DNA from: CAWANF01 sp963783355
Lineage (GTDB): Bacteria; Bacteroidota; Rhodothermia; Balneolales; DATFMH01
NCBI GenBank assembly: GCA_963783355.1
Contig: CAWANF010000002.1
Coordinates: 372,001-436,000 of the forward strand
DNA: 64,000 bases
Direction of reading: 5' to 3'
Positions 43,259-53,400 of this stretch are shown here, one piece after another. Each line of letters begins with the position of its first letter. Position 1 is the stretch's first letter. Position numbers and translations under genes: made by a program. Below the pieces are notes generated by a model. It did no database searches. It had not been told where the DNA came from and worked only from the letters and a program-made list of their open reading frames with translations.

Positions 43259-46200
43259 CTATTGCTGTAAATCTCCTAAACCAGGAATATTTTTTTGGCT
43301 AATCATTTCTAAATCAGAATGCTTAGCCAACAGCAACATAGCATCGCTGAATGGCTTGGATTTAAGAAAATTTTTCTGAATACATCTTGCCTGCTTCCAT
43401 CCTGTAATAGGACCGACCTGTACCGTATACAAATTGGTTTCGCCTTTTAAAAAGTCTCTGATATTCAAACCATATTTCTTCCTGGCATTCTCGGTATATT
43501 GAATTGATGACCGATGATTTCTGAACGCTGCCAACTGAATAATATATTTTACATGATCATAATCGCTTAAATGGGTGGAATCGGTTATGATAAAAGCGTT
43601 TTTATATTTAGGTATTGAGGATATCTGATTTTTTAAATCCATAGCATCCTGAAATTGATCCAAAGGAAGCGTAATTACTTTAAAAATATCCTTATTCCCT
43701 ACTGCTCTGACATCTGTTTCCAAATGGATCTTATGTTCCGCATTTTTTGCGAAAACGGTTGCCGAACCTTTATTCGAAAATGCGCCTAATTGAACATAAT
43801 ACGCATGTTCATAGGGGGAAGTTCGATTAATGACCGGGTATGGAGTTATAAAAGCATTTTGACGTAAAACCGAGCAGCATAACTTTTGTTTTAAAGAGAA
43901 AGCAACTTTAATGCTATCTACAGGTTCTACTATAACCTTAAACATTTTAAAATGGTGATCATATACAGTAAGAATTTTGAGAGCAATCAGTTTCCGGACT
44001 TCTTCAGAATAATGAATGGCAGATTTTTTATCAGAGAAGGCGCCCAGTTGAATAGCATATTTTAATTTTTGCAGATAGGGTTTTTTCTTTGGAACGAGTT
44101 CTGTTTCTTTGAAACCATCCGAAATAAATCTTTTTTTTGTTAAATCCGCTTTATCCTTTTCTTTAACACCATCCGTAAAAATCCCAAAAGAATCATTTAC
44201 TTTGTTATAGGCTATAAAAAGATTGTAATTCTTTTTTTGTTTAAGACTTAAAAGTTCTTTTGCGCATTCATCAAACTTTTTAAACTTTTTGAGTTCTGCA
44301 TAGTATTTAATCTCTCCATCCAGTTTTTTTAAATCCGATTTTGACGATTTTGCCGGCTCCGATAAATTAGCCTGCTGTTTTATCTCTAAAGTCGTGTCTG
44401 GTTTAGTCTTATTCGTGTCCGGTTCATAATCTTTGGGTTCCAATACAAAATTAAGGCTATCAATAAAATCGCCATTGGGCAAAGCTTTTACCCGGAAGTG
44501 AATCGTATCCGGAATTGATTTGGCATTTAAGAACGATAATTGTGATGAATCGACTTCCGCAATGTATTGACCAATGGGAACCCCCATGGAATAAAAACTG
44601 CCATCATTAAATGTCTGCAGTATTTTATTGAATTTGCCCGAAGTGGAGTATATGTGTACTTGCATCCCGGCAATAGCTTGATTAGAAGTATCTGTTTTTT
44701 GGGATACCATTCCACTGATTACCCCCGTCGGGTAAAAAGGTATATTAATGGTTTTGAAGTAATTAGCTCCCGTTTCAAATGCGAATCTACTCACGCCGGG
44801 AAAGAGTACCGGGTTGGAAATTAAATTAGTGTCAATTGTTGCATTGTATTTGTTATAGGGCTGTAAATCGAAGTAATGTACTATCCCCTTTTTATCCTGG
44901 TAATTACTTGTTGAGCGCCATAGGCGCATCACATTGTCTTTGAGTACCTTTTCTCCCTGATCATATTGGCCGTTATCATTTGAATCAACATAATACCGAA
45001 CCGATGCCGCGGAGGCCCCAACCTCATGGCGATTTGTAAAAGCAAAGTCCTTATTATCACTATCATATCCAATCGATCCACGAACATTCTCGCCAAAATA
45101 GGCCTGTCCTCCCGCATTTTGATACGTAGTGGAAGATTGAACTTTGTCCAGGTTTATTTGCAATCCAACACTTAGATAAGAGTATTTAACCTGATAATTT
45201 CTGCCAAAATCAAAATTAAACTGGAAATTTTCATGTACTGTTTTAATGGCCTGGATATCCAGTGTCCCAATGTTCCAGGGATTTATTTGATTTAATAATT
45301 GTGTTCGAATCGTTAACCCACGAATTAATTTTAAGTGCGAATAGAACGTATAGGTAAGTGTCGTATTTAAGTACGATTCATTCGCATTGGACCCATTTTT
45401 CACGTAGATACTCCTGTCATTATAACCCAGCTGCAGGGAAGAACCCAATATCTGCATTATCACAGAAGTGTTATAATTGAGCGACTTGTATTGATTAAAC
45501 ATGTTTCCACTCGCCCCTAATTGCCAGCTTAAGGGAAAATTACCAATATGAATGGGTACATATGAATTTAATGAAAAATTGGTGCTGGTATTCCCTGAAT
45601 TATAAAGTGTATTGGCGGTATAATGCCCCAAACTAATCTGCCAGCTGGCTAAGGACGGATAGGAGACGCCAAGATTTAAACGATAAAAATTTTGAGGGGC
45701 GAGATCGACGCTCATAAGATATTCTTTGTTAATGCGTGCCGATAAGGAATTATAAAAGACCGGACGATTATTTTGAGATGAATTCACATAATCTATTCCA
45801 ACTTTATCAGTCAGCCAGTTATTAATTCCGTAAATGAAACCGGATTGAGCCATATAATCCTTTCTCAACTCATTGACCAACGGATTTTGTAACTTTCCCG
45901 CATCGATGAAATAATTGAATTCGCCTGGTTTGAGATAGGTATAAGGTATTTGAAATCGTTTTTCTATGTTTTGTATGGTTCCATATGGTCCAAATATTTT
46001 GATGGATATCAATGAATTTCCATATACCAAAGGAATTTGAAAGCTATAATTCCCCAGGTTATCGGCTTTTTTAAAACCCAGTAATTGCCCGTTAATGTAT
46101 AGTTCCACATCTGAACCGGGTTCCGCCTTGCCCCGGTAAGCATAGTTAACGTAGGAATACCGAAAATTGATAGGTTGATTGGTGATCTTTACCCCGGTAT

Positions 46201-47044
46201 AATTAGTTTGAAACAGTCCGTCTGAATTGAGCTGACCCAAGCTTATCTTAGACAAATATGGATTGTTCATGATACCATAACGCCAGCGAATATTATTAGC
46301 GTCTAAATAAGAGGCTCCATTGCTGTAACTACCGTTTAAATTACCCTGGATATCTCCTCCCAAAACTTCGGCACCACCATCCAAATTATATCCATATACC
46401 TTCCCGGTCTGACTGATATTGATATTCCCGTTATAATCTAAGAATCCGCCATCCAGAATATGTCTCTTTCTGGGGTAAAGTATATCATAATCTGGACGGT
46501 AAAGGGAATGAGAAGCAATATTAGCCCTTTTTTGCTGCTGCTCATACAACGTAACTACCGGCATAACGTCCGGTGTTTTCAGACTCATACTTAACTGGCT
46601 GAAATCAACCGAGAATTTTAGATTAAAGACCTGGGCAAAAACTTTCGGTAATAGATAATAATCCAGCTTGCCTATGATAAAATCCGTTTTTTTTAAGGGA
46701 TAGGCCTCTTTACCAATAGTTATAGTTTTTTTTGAAAAATCGATGACATACCCGTTATTTTTTTTCAGGTAATAACCGTAAACTTTTTTGGTCTTTGTAT
46801 CAAATTTATGATTAATGCTTAGGATGGAGAATAAGCTATTGACAGGTAAATAAAAGTGATCATTCCAGTAATAAGCGGTAACAACCACATTATTAATCCC
46901 CCCTTTATACCGGAATACTAATCCTACTTCTTCCGGTTGATCATCGGATAACTTCTTATAATTTTTAGCTTCTGTATTTCCATGAATCCCAAATAAATAC
47001 AACCCAAGAAAACAAATAATCAGAAATATCCGGGTATTCGACAT
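43259..47044 (-). CDS. Usher-like outer-membrane protein with three C-terminal SPOR repeats
   Basis: A 1261-residue exported protein. After a signal peptide it has an N-terminal domain (about 35-155) and a long region of alternating beta strands (about 190-680). Within that region 'GSDVELYINGQLLGF...GNYSFQIPL...IFGPYG' (about 309-355) resembles the plug/strand phrase of fimbrial ushers. A calcium-loop-like D-x-N-x-N-G-x-Y-D-x-G-E follows at 687-698, then a carboxypeptidase-regulatory-like beta domain (about 773-838), a Lys-rich helical linker, and three SPOR repeats starting near 994, 1080 and 1164, each with a 'YxIQLGAF' strand. SPOR binds denuded peptidoglycan. I infer a pilus usher tethered to the cell wall. 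Its start is 12 bases after the restored chaperone stop. Confidence 0.75.
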   Translation of the reverse strand: MSNTRIFLIICFLGLYLFGIHGNTEAKNYKKLSDDQPEEVGLVFRYKGGINNVVVTAYYWNDHFYLPVNSLFSILSINHKFDTKTKKVYGYYLKKNNGYVIDFSKKTITIGKEAYPLKKTDFIIGKLDYYLLPKVFAQVFNLKFSVDFSQLSMSLKTPDVMPVVTLYEQQQKRANIASHSLYRPDYDILYPRKRHILDGGFLDYNGNINISQTGKVYGYNLDGGAEVLGGDIQGNLNGSYSNGASYLDANNIRWRYGIMNNPYLSKISLGQLNSDGLFQTNYTGVKITNQPINFRYSYVNYAYRGKAEPGSDVELYINGQLLGFKKADNLGNYSFQIPLVYGNSLISIKIFGPYGTIQNIEKRFQIPYTYLKPGEFNYFIDAGKLQNPLVNELRKDYMAQSGFIYGINNWLTDKVGIDYVNSSQNNRPVFYNSLSARINKEYLMSVDLAPQNFYRLNLGVSYPSLASWQISLGHYTANTLYNSGNTSTNFSLNSYVPIHIGNFPLSWQLGASGNMFNQYKSLNYNTSVIMQILGSSLQLGYNDRSIYVKNGSNANESYLNTTLTYTFYSHLKLIRGLTIRTQLLNQINPWNIGTLDIQAIKTVHENFQFNFDFGRNYQVKYSYLSVGLQINLDKVQSSTTYQNAGGQAYFGENVRGSIGYDSDNKDFAFTNRHEVGASAASVRYYVDSNDNGQYDQGEKVLKDNVMRLWRSTSNYQDKKGIVHYFDLQPYNKYNATIDTNLISNPVLFPGVSRFAFETGANYFKTINIPFYPTGVISGMVSQKTDTSNQAIAGMQVHIYSTSGKFNKILQTFNDGSFYSMGVPIGQYIAEVDSSQLSFLNAKSIPDTIHFRVKALPNGDFIDSLNFVLEPKDYEPDTNKTKPDTTLEIKQQANLSEPAKSSKSDLKKLDGEIKYYAELKKFKKFDECAKELLSLKQKKNYNLFIAYNKVNDSFGIFTDGVKEKDKADLTKKRFISDGFKETELVPKKKPYLQKLKYAIQLGAFSDKKSAIHYSEEVRKLIALKILTVYDHHFKMFKVIVEPVDSIKVAFSLKQKLCCSVLRQNAFITPYPVINRTSPYEHAYYVQLGAFSNKGSATVFAKNAEHKIHLETDVRAVGNKDIFKVITLPLDQFQDAMDLKNQISSIPKYKNAFIITDSTHLSDYDHVKYIIQLAAFRNHRSSIQYTENARKKYGLNIRDFLKGETNLYTVQVGPITGWKQARCIQKNFLKSKPFSDAMLLLAKHSDLEMISQKNIPGLGDLQQ

Positions 47045-47056
47045 GGAGTAATGGAA

Positions 47057-47901
47057 TCATTTAAGGGTGACATTGAATTCTTTTGAAACCGGTGTCATTG
47101 TGGGCAAATATTTTGAATCAATGTCATTTCTTCTGGCAGTAAAAGTTACTTTAGCTTTGTATTTACCCGGAGTTAATCCATCCAAATTTTCCATTCTGAG
47201 CTGGAAAGTCTGATACAAAATAAAGGGAAGTTAAAATATAGGTACTTTTAACCGGATGGGATATCTCCTGATTTATACAAATCTAAAGCAATCGTTCCCA
47301 AAAAAGGAGCCTCTCCTGTTCGCCGGGCTTTAATAAAGGCTTCTAGACCCGACTTGGTCTTTCGATAATTAAATGACTCTATATTTACATTTGTCGTAGG
47401 TTCACCGACTTCAAGAAAGGCGGAAGTCACCTGGTTAAAACGAAAAGAAATCTGTGTGGAAACCCCATTATTATTCTGCTTTCCCACAGGTGGTGCCTGC
47501 GCTGAGGATACTATTTGAATGCGGGTCCAGTACAAACCAGTCTTCAAGTTTTGAGGTGATCTAACCAAAATCCTGACTACCTGGCTGGCATTGGGACGGA
47601 GAGTGAAACTTTTTGGAAACGCATGAAGCCAGGGGGCAATAGAATACTTTTTAGCCAATTCTGTGTTGGTATAATCCATCTGCATATTACCCAATGAATC
47701 AGTAACCGGAAAACCGAATTTAAAATTTAACGATACTTCCTGTGGCTGTGGAGACGCATTTTTTATTTGTAACGAGGCAAAATGGGCGTTTTCCGAAATA
47801 AATAAATTTGGTGGTACGATAGTCACCTGGGCATAAAGCCATTGCCCTCTAAACAGAAAAACCCCCAACACAAAGATGCTGACTTTAATTGATTTAGCCA
47901 T
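47057..47901 (-). pseudogene. PapD-like pilus chaperone, two frameshifts near the C-terminus
   Basis: The open frame (47248-47901) encodes a signal peptide and a periplasmic chaperone: an Ig-like first domain with 'ISENAHFASLQIKNASPQPQEVSL', the strand 'FTLRPNASQVVRILVRSP' and 'GLYWTRIQIVSS', then part of a second domain. It stops at 'DIPSG'. The expected continuation is in the next frame ('PVKSTYILTSLY') and then the third ('LYQTFQLRMENLDGLTPGKYKAKVTF'), ending with TGA at 47057-47059, 12 bases before the usher start. Two single extra bases explain this. Unrepaired, the protein lacks about 60 residues of domain 2. Confidence 0.8.
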
Positions 47902-47984
47902 TATGACCTAACGTAATGTGAATAATATCATTTGTTACAAAGTGTACTAAAAAAAATGCACTAATACTACACGCCACAATTGAT

Positions 47985-48025
47985 AAAAAAAAAGTCTCAC
48001 CGAGAAATTTTACGATGAGACTTTT
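47985..48025 (-). terminator. Terminator after DUF4402 gene D
   Basis: On the minus strand AAAGTCTCATCG and CGGTGAGACTTT form a 12-bp stem (one mismatch) followed by nine T. It separates gene D from the chaperone and usher. Confidence 0.88.
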
Positions 48026-48043
48026 AATATTCAATATCTTTAG

Positions 48044-48601
48044 TTACTTGTTATTGATAATAAACATTGATACTAAAAGTTGCAGTATAATACCGGCTGC
48101 TTGTCCTGAAATACCAGTTCCTACAGTACCCAATTCACCACCTACCCATAATGTGTATACTCCAGTCGAAGCCGAACTTAACGTAACCGTACTACCACTA
48201 GTCACTGGATTTGAACCCGAACCATTTTGATTAGAAGAACTGGCGTCACCTGTTACATTCGGATGAAAAATTATTGTATGAGCAGTAGGTGTAGCACCAT
48301 CTGAAAGAGTGACAGTTGAATTATAATTTACGAAAACCGTCCCGCTTGTAGCTCCTGAAATATCAAAAACACCAACTTGTGCTGTACTACCTACATCTTG
48401 ATTAGATTGACCTGTCGGATCCAATTTCGGATCACTGGTGTTACCAATTGTTCCGAATATAATATCTTGTGATTTTGTAATGGAAAGTGCAGCCTGAACG
48501 TCTGTAGTTACAGAAGCAGAACTTGTTTGTTGTGCATTAGCCGGCATATAAGTTAAAAACATACCTATAGCCAGTACGATTAAAAATCCTAACTTTTTCA
48601 T
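48044..48601 (-). CDS. DUF4402 pilin-like protein D, C-terminus out of frame
   Basis: A 185-residue exported DUF4402 protein: signal peptide ending at 'ANAQ', then 'SITKSQDIIFGTIGN', 'GVFDISG' and 'GVYTLWVGGEL'. Its own promoter-proximal position and strong terminator suggest it is the main subunit. The other three DUF4402 proteins here end in 'G.Y.G.....V.Y.'. This frame instead ends 'AGIILQLLVSMFIINNK'. Adding one T near 48091 restores 'AGYYTATFSINVYYQ' and a stop at 48051-48053. The last strand is therefore altered in the sequence as given. Confidence 0.82.
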   Translation of the reverse strand: MKKLGFLIVLAIGMFLTYMPANAQQTSSASVTTDVQAALSITKSQDIIFGTIGNTSDPKLDPTGQSNQDVGSTAQVGVFDISGATSGTVFVNYNSTVTLSDGATPTAHTIIFHPNVTGDASSSNQNGSGSNPVTSGSTVTLSSASTGVYTLWVGGELGTVGTGISGQAAGIILQLLVSMFIINNK

Positions 48602-49166
48602 GATTCTCTAAATTTAGTTGATATACCCAATTATATGATTACAGGGAGGCTTAACTCACTTACCCATAAGTTTATCTAAGCCTTACTTACCCAATTCGTA
48701 ATCTTAAAGATTAACTTGAAACTATTATAATACCACAGATAATTAAAAACAATGATTTTGGTTAAAAAACCCCATAAATACGTATATATATGCCTAAAAT
48801 TACGTACTAACACGTAACCGCTACGGGTATTAGTTACATCCTTTTTAATACTACTTTTTAACATTATCTATCATTTTAGTCCTCAAAAACTTCCAAACCT
48901 CATTGTCGTTCCTTTTCAGACGAATTAAATTCATTACACATGCCGGATCATAATCAAATATAATTTCTAACAACCCCCAATCCCCCTTTATCAAGGTGGA
49001 AAGTAACGAGTTTATATTTAGTGAATATCTTATTCCTGCTTATTTTTCCCATTTCGTTCCAAGTTGAAAGGATCTAATTTCACTATTCTACAAGCCAGAG
49101 TCCTGGAGCAAGAATAGACGCTGTGCCCTTTGCTCTCTGCCTATCGTCTGAAGTCTGTCGTCCAAA
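48602..49166. other. AT-rich regulatory-looking region upstream of DUF4402 gene D
   Basis: There is no gene. Three copies of a TACCCA motif, two extended to TACCCAATT, lie just upstream of gene D (48624-48632, 48661-48666, 48689-48697). A palindrome-rich stretch with 'TACGTATATATATG' and 'ACACGTAACC' follows. Near its far end, 49123-49164, six degenerate 7-bp units (GTGCCCT, TTGCTCT, CTGCCTA and so on) sit just past the end of DUF4402 gene C. Confidence 0.5.
49123..49164. repeat. Degenerate heptamer array (third locus)
   Basis: Six 7-bp units in phase: GTGCCCT, TTGCTCT, CTGCCTA, TCGTCTG, AAGTCTG, TCGTCCA. They are too diverged to be a simple microsatellite, but the 7-bp register is visible. 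Confidence 0.5.
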
Positions 49167-49769
49167 TCAATTATACGTAACCGTGATATTAATAGTCCCG
49201 GTATAACTGCCCGTAATCACATTCTGAACATTAATGGTACCGTACAAATATATCCAGGCACTCCCCTGCGGAGCCGAGTAGGTTCCATGCCGGGGAGTCG
49301 GCGGTGGTTGTGGCGGCCCATTACTTCTTCCTTCAATTCTAAATGTTTGGGTTGGTAAAGAAAAGGGTTGTGCCTGTTGCTGATTATCCTGTCCCTGATT
49401 TGCAAAAGCCGCCTGTGCTGTATAAGGAATCGAATAATTACTATCATGAGTATTGATAATCGATGATGGCATAGTCAACGTAACAGAAATATCAAGATTT
49501 TTTTGACCATCAATACGAAATTTTCCAACTCCCACATTCCCGGGATTAACGGATACATTCCCTTCATTTTGGTATACGGTTCCAAAACTCAAATCACTTT
49601 CCTTTGTAACGGCAAGGGGAACATTAGACGTATAATTAACAGTTTGAGCTTCTGCAACGGATACAAACAGAATGATAAACACAAATGTGTTCCACACTAT
49701 TCGTTTCGAATGTTCTATTACATCAATCACATCCATCATTGAATTTTCCAGATTACCTTTATTAGTCAC
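49167..49769 (-). CDS. DUF4402 pilin-like protein C
   Basis: A 200-residue product with a signal segment ending at 'VAEAQ' (about residue 42). The true start may therefore be one of the internal ATGs (MMDVID). The DUF4402 core includes 'AVTKESDLSFGTVYQNEGNVSVNPGN', 'GKFRIDGQ', a Gln/Pro-rich insert near 130-160, and the terminal 'GSYTGTINITVTYN'. In chaperone-usher systems such Ig-like subunits polymerise by donor-strand exchange. It is followed by a degenerate heptamer array. Confidence 0.82.
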   Translation of the reverse strand: MTNKGNLENSMMDVIDVIEHSKRIVWNTFVFIILFVSVAEAQTVNYTSNVPLAVTKESDLSFGTVYQNEGNVSVNPGNVGVGKFRIDGQKNLDISVTLTMPSSIINTHDSNYSIPYTAQAAFANQGQDNQQQAQPFSLPTQTFRIEGRSNGPPQPPPTPRHGTYSAPQGSAWIYLYGTINVQNVITGSYTGTINITVTYN

Positions 49770-49869
49770 CCTAAATGTTTGGAATTTTCACCTTTTTAAA
49801 TTTTCAGAATTATAATTATATGAACTTAACTATCATTGAATTCATTTAGTTGATCATATTCAGTATTTG

Positions 49870-50403
49870 TTAATTATAATCGACATTCATATCTATATCG
49901 CCGGTATAACTGCCTTCCGGTGCATTTTTTATACTCGCACTGCCCCCAACCCAAAAAAAATATTTTCCTTTGGAACTGAAGGTTACATTTACCGGATTAT
50001 TCTGTAATATTTTTGAATTGCCTTGATCATCCTCATCGTTACCTGCTATTTTTAGTGTAAAAAGGATAGTTTGTCCCGTTTTTGAATTTCTTAAGACAAC
50101 TTTTTTAGGATATGAAATTCTCAGGGAAGCATTACCAAAGCCCGCTGCTGAAAACATCCCTGCATGAGGATCTTTACTGGGATCAATATTGACTTCGTCC
50201 TGATTATCTCCGTTAATCGTTAATTGTATATTTCGGGATTCTCCAACAGTGATATTATTCATCACATTTACCGAAATATTAATGGAGGAATACACCACTT
50301 TTGTGGACTGGCCCCAAACGATGCCGTTTCCAGCCAGAATCAATGCTAATATTAAAAAAGGTAATTTATAATTTCTGCTATACATTATTTGTAACTTAGT
50401 CAC
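49870..50403 (-). CDS. DUF4402 pilin-like protein B
   Basis: A 177-residue exported protein (signal ending at 'IVWGQ'). It has the DUF4402 strand order: 'VVYSSINISVNVMNNITVGESRNIQL', 'DPHAGMFSAAGFGNASLRISY', 'GKYFFWVGGSASI', and terminal 'GSYTGDIDMNVDYN'. It starts 11 bases after the stop of the large T9SS protein, so it belongs to the same transcript. Confidence 0.85.
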   Translation of the reverse strand: MTKLQIMYSRNYKLPFLILALILAGNGIVWGQSTKVVYSSINISVNVMNNITVGESRNIQLTINGDNQDEVNIDPSKDPHAGMFSAAGFGNASLRISYPKKVVLRNSKTGQTILFTLKIAGNDEDDQGNSKILQNNPVNVTFSSKGKYFFWVGGSASIKNAPEGSYTGDIDMNVDYN

Positions 50404-50414
50404 TGCCTTTATTA

Positions 50415-53400
50415 CTACTTCAAATATATCATTTTCTTTGTCATTACCTTGCCCCCCGCGTCAAACCGGAAGAAATACAGACCACTTGCAACATCCCTGG
50501 CATTCCAGACTATTTCATGATAACCGGCCTGGAAAACTTTATTTGCCAAAGTAGCCACTTTTTGTCCTAAGATATTATAGATAACAATCCGGACTTTTCC
50601 GTTCTTCGGTATACCGAATTTAATTGTGGTCGAAGGATTAAACGGATTCGGGTAATTTTGAAATAACTCATATTTACCTGGCAACTGCGGATTCGTAGAC
50701 TGAGTATTGCCGGGATTAATCTTTAGTGTAAATCTTACGTTCGAATTATTCGCTTTGGCTATCATCGGCCTGTTTTGCTGATTATAGGTATTGGAAGCAA
50801 TTTTGCCTTTGATAGCATCAACAGAAAAACCATATTGCCGGGCCGTTTTCATATCTACGACTTTTCCTGTTTTATTATCCACCAACTGTACTGTCCAGTT
50901 ATCCGGTATGTTATTAAATTGAGGCCAGGTTAACATAAAGTTTCCTGAGATAGGAACACCATTTTCGTATCCGTCAAATCCAACCGGCAGGTCAAGTTCT
51001 TTTGTCAAATCAGAAGGCAAACTGTTAATTGCAAGTTTCGTACCGTCGCTGAATGTTGTGTATAAAGAAAGATACGTCAGTGTCAATGGAGAAAGTTCAT
51101 AAGCATCCCAGGCATCTTTACCTGTTTTTCCATTCTGAGAAAACATCAAATATGATTTTGTCGACAATAAGGGTTTACCAGAGGTAGTATCGTCTTCCAA
51201 TTGAAAAGTAATTTCCGGAATCCTGGCACTTGCCCTATAAAAAACTCCGCTGATTGTCTTGGCGGATGTATTGACTTTCAAAACCGGACTTGTTGTATCG
51301 GCTTTGACCCAAAAGCCCTGAAATGGTGCAACCAGACCGTTTCCAAGCGATCCCGTGACTCCGTTCCATACCAGGTATGCTCCATTTCCACTGTTAGCCT
51401 GTTGATTCCATACATAAATGGAATTACTCATGTTTGTTTTGGTCCATGCCGCAGTATTATCCCAATCGATGGTTGCTCCAAACGGATTACCTACCAAATT
51501 CCATCCTGTATCGGCAGCCGCCGTATACGTCACATTAAAATTAAACGTACTGCCCGTCCCCTCATGTTCTTCTCCGGAAGCCGTCAGCGTATCCGGTGTT
51601 GGAATTGTATAATTCGCATCATTGGAAACATTACCAAATACATAAACGAACATACCTTTACCTGCCGAAATTATCGAGCTGCTGTCAGCCGGGATTCGAT
51701 ATCGTTGGTTATCTGTTCCGGTATAAGTTTCGTCATACGTCATCACATTGGGTTGTTTCGACGGATAGGTTGAACCGGTATATCCCTGCGTCACAATTTT
51801 ACTTCCAAATAAGCTTCCGTAACTGGTAGTTACGGGGGAAGATAACAACACCCAACCTGAATCAGCTAATACCCGATTAAATTTCAATATCCCTGACGAA
51901 ATATCTTTTGTATTCGCTATAAGATTAGCCCCGGACGGAATGATTAAGGCTCCTTTCGTTAATCGCAAGGAATCACTTACCGTAACATTTCCCGGTGCAG
52001 AAACATTATTAGTATTATTTATTTCCAGGTTTTTAAATTGGTTTACATTATTGAAGCTTTGCGCTTTTGTACCATTAAATATTATCGTTGATGTTGAAAA
52101 ATTGGTATGTTGAACATCATAATTACCACCGATTTTAACAGTTGCATTATCAGCAATCAGTGAATCTCCCGCTGTTCCCTTTATATCACCAAAAGCGTTT
52201 AGTAATGAACCTGAATCGAGCTTCAAAGTACCATTACTAATATTTAAAGTATCAACCGAATTGATATAACCCGACGACTCAACTCCACTTCCCGAATTGT
52301 TAACAGTTATTGTTCCACCAAATAAAGATCCTGTTATCTTTTGAAGTGCCGTTCCATTTAATAAAATATTCGACGTACCGCCGTATAAATCGGATAACGT
52401 AACGTCTCCACCAATATTTATGGCAGCATAATCGGCAAACACACTTCCGCTGCCACTGATACTTTGTCCAACAGTTAGGGTATTCCCTGAATTTATCGTT
52501 ACACTTGCCCCCGACTGAATTACAATTGCCAGAACATTAGTGTTTTGTTCAATTACAGGAAACGTTGTAGAATTATTGGCCGGAGAACTTGGAATAAATG
52601 CGACCTGGTTGGCGGTGGGAATCGTTCCCCCGTTCCAGTTACTCGCATTATTCCACAATTGTGTCTGGGTTGCAAAAAACCGATTGCTACTGCTTGTCCA
52701 GGTATAAAATTGGGCGATAATGACCTGGGCTTTATCGGTCAAAGCATTTCCATCTAAAGTCCCGGAAATAGTCGCAATAGTAACGGGTGCTGTTGTTGAA
52801 TTCAATGTAGCGGTATAGGTACCGTTTCCATTATCTGTAACCCCGCTTAAAGCACTGGCATTTGTTGCTAATTGAACCGTATGCCCCCCGCTTGTCAAAT
52901 TATTACCAAATGAATCCTTCAACTGAACAGTTAGTGTAGATGTACTGCTTCCGTCATTTAAAATCACAACAGGGTTTGCGGTAATGGTACTCTTAGACAA
53001 ATCAGGAGTTCCGGCCTGAACGTTAAAACTATTGCTTATTCCCAATGCCGTCCCTCCTGTTTCTATAACAGTAATAGTAAACGAACCTGTATTGGTTATG
53101 GTAATGCTATGGGAAGTCAGTACACCGTTCACAAAATTAGCGCTCGTTCCCCCACCTGAACTTATATGACCGGAAGAAGTAATATCCACGGTCCCGTTAA
53201 AACTTGTTATTACGTTATTATTGCCATCTACAGCAGTAATTTTAATTGAAAATGGTTGTCCGGCTGTTTGGGGTGACGCAATCGTTCCACCGGATGTACT
53301 CTGTACCAGAAAACCCGTTAATTGTCCGGCAGGTAAAATACTGAATGAATTGCTGGTACTTGATGTCAATCCTGAACTGCTAATCATTAATGCTTTTGAA

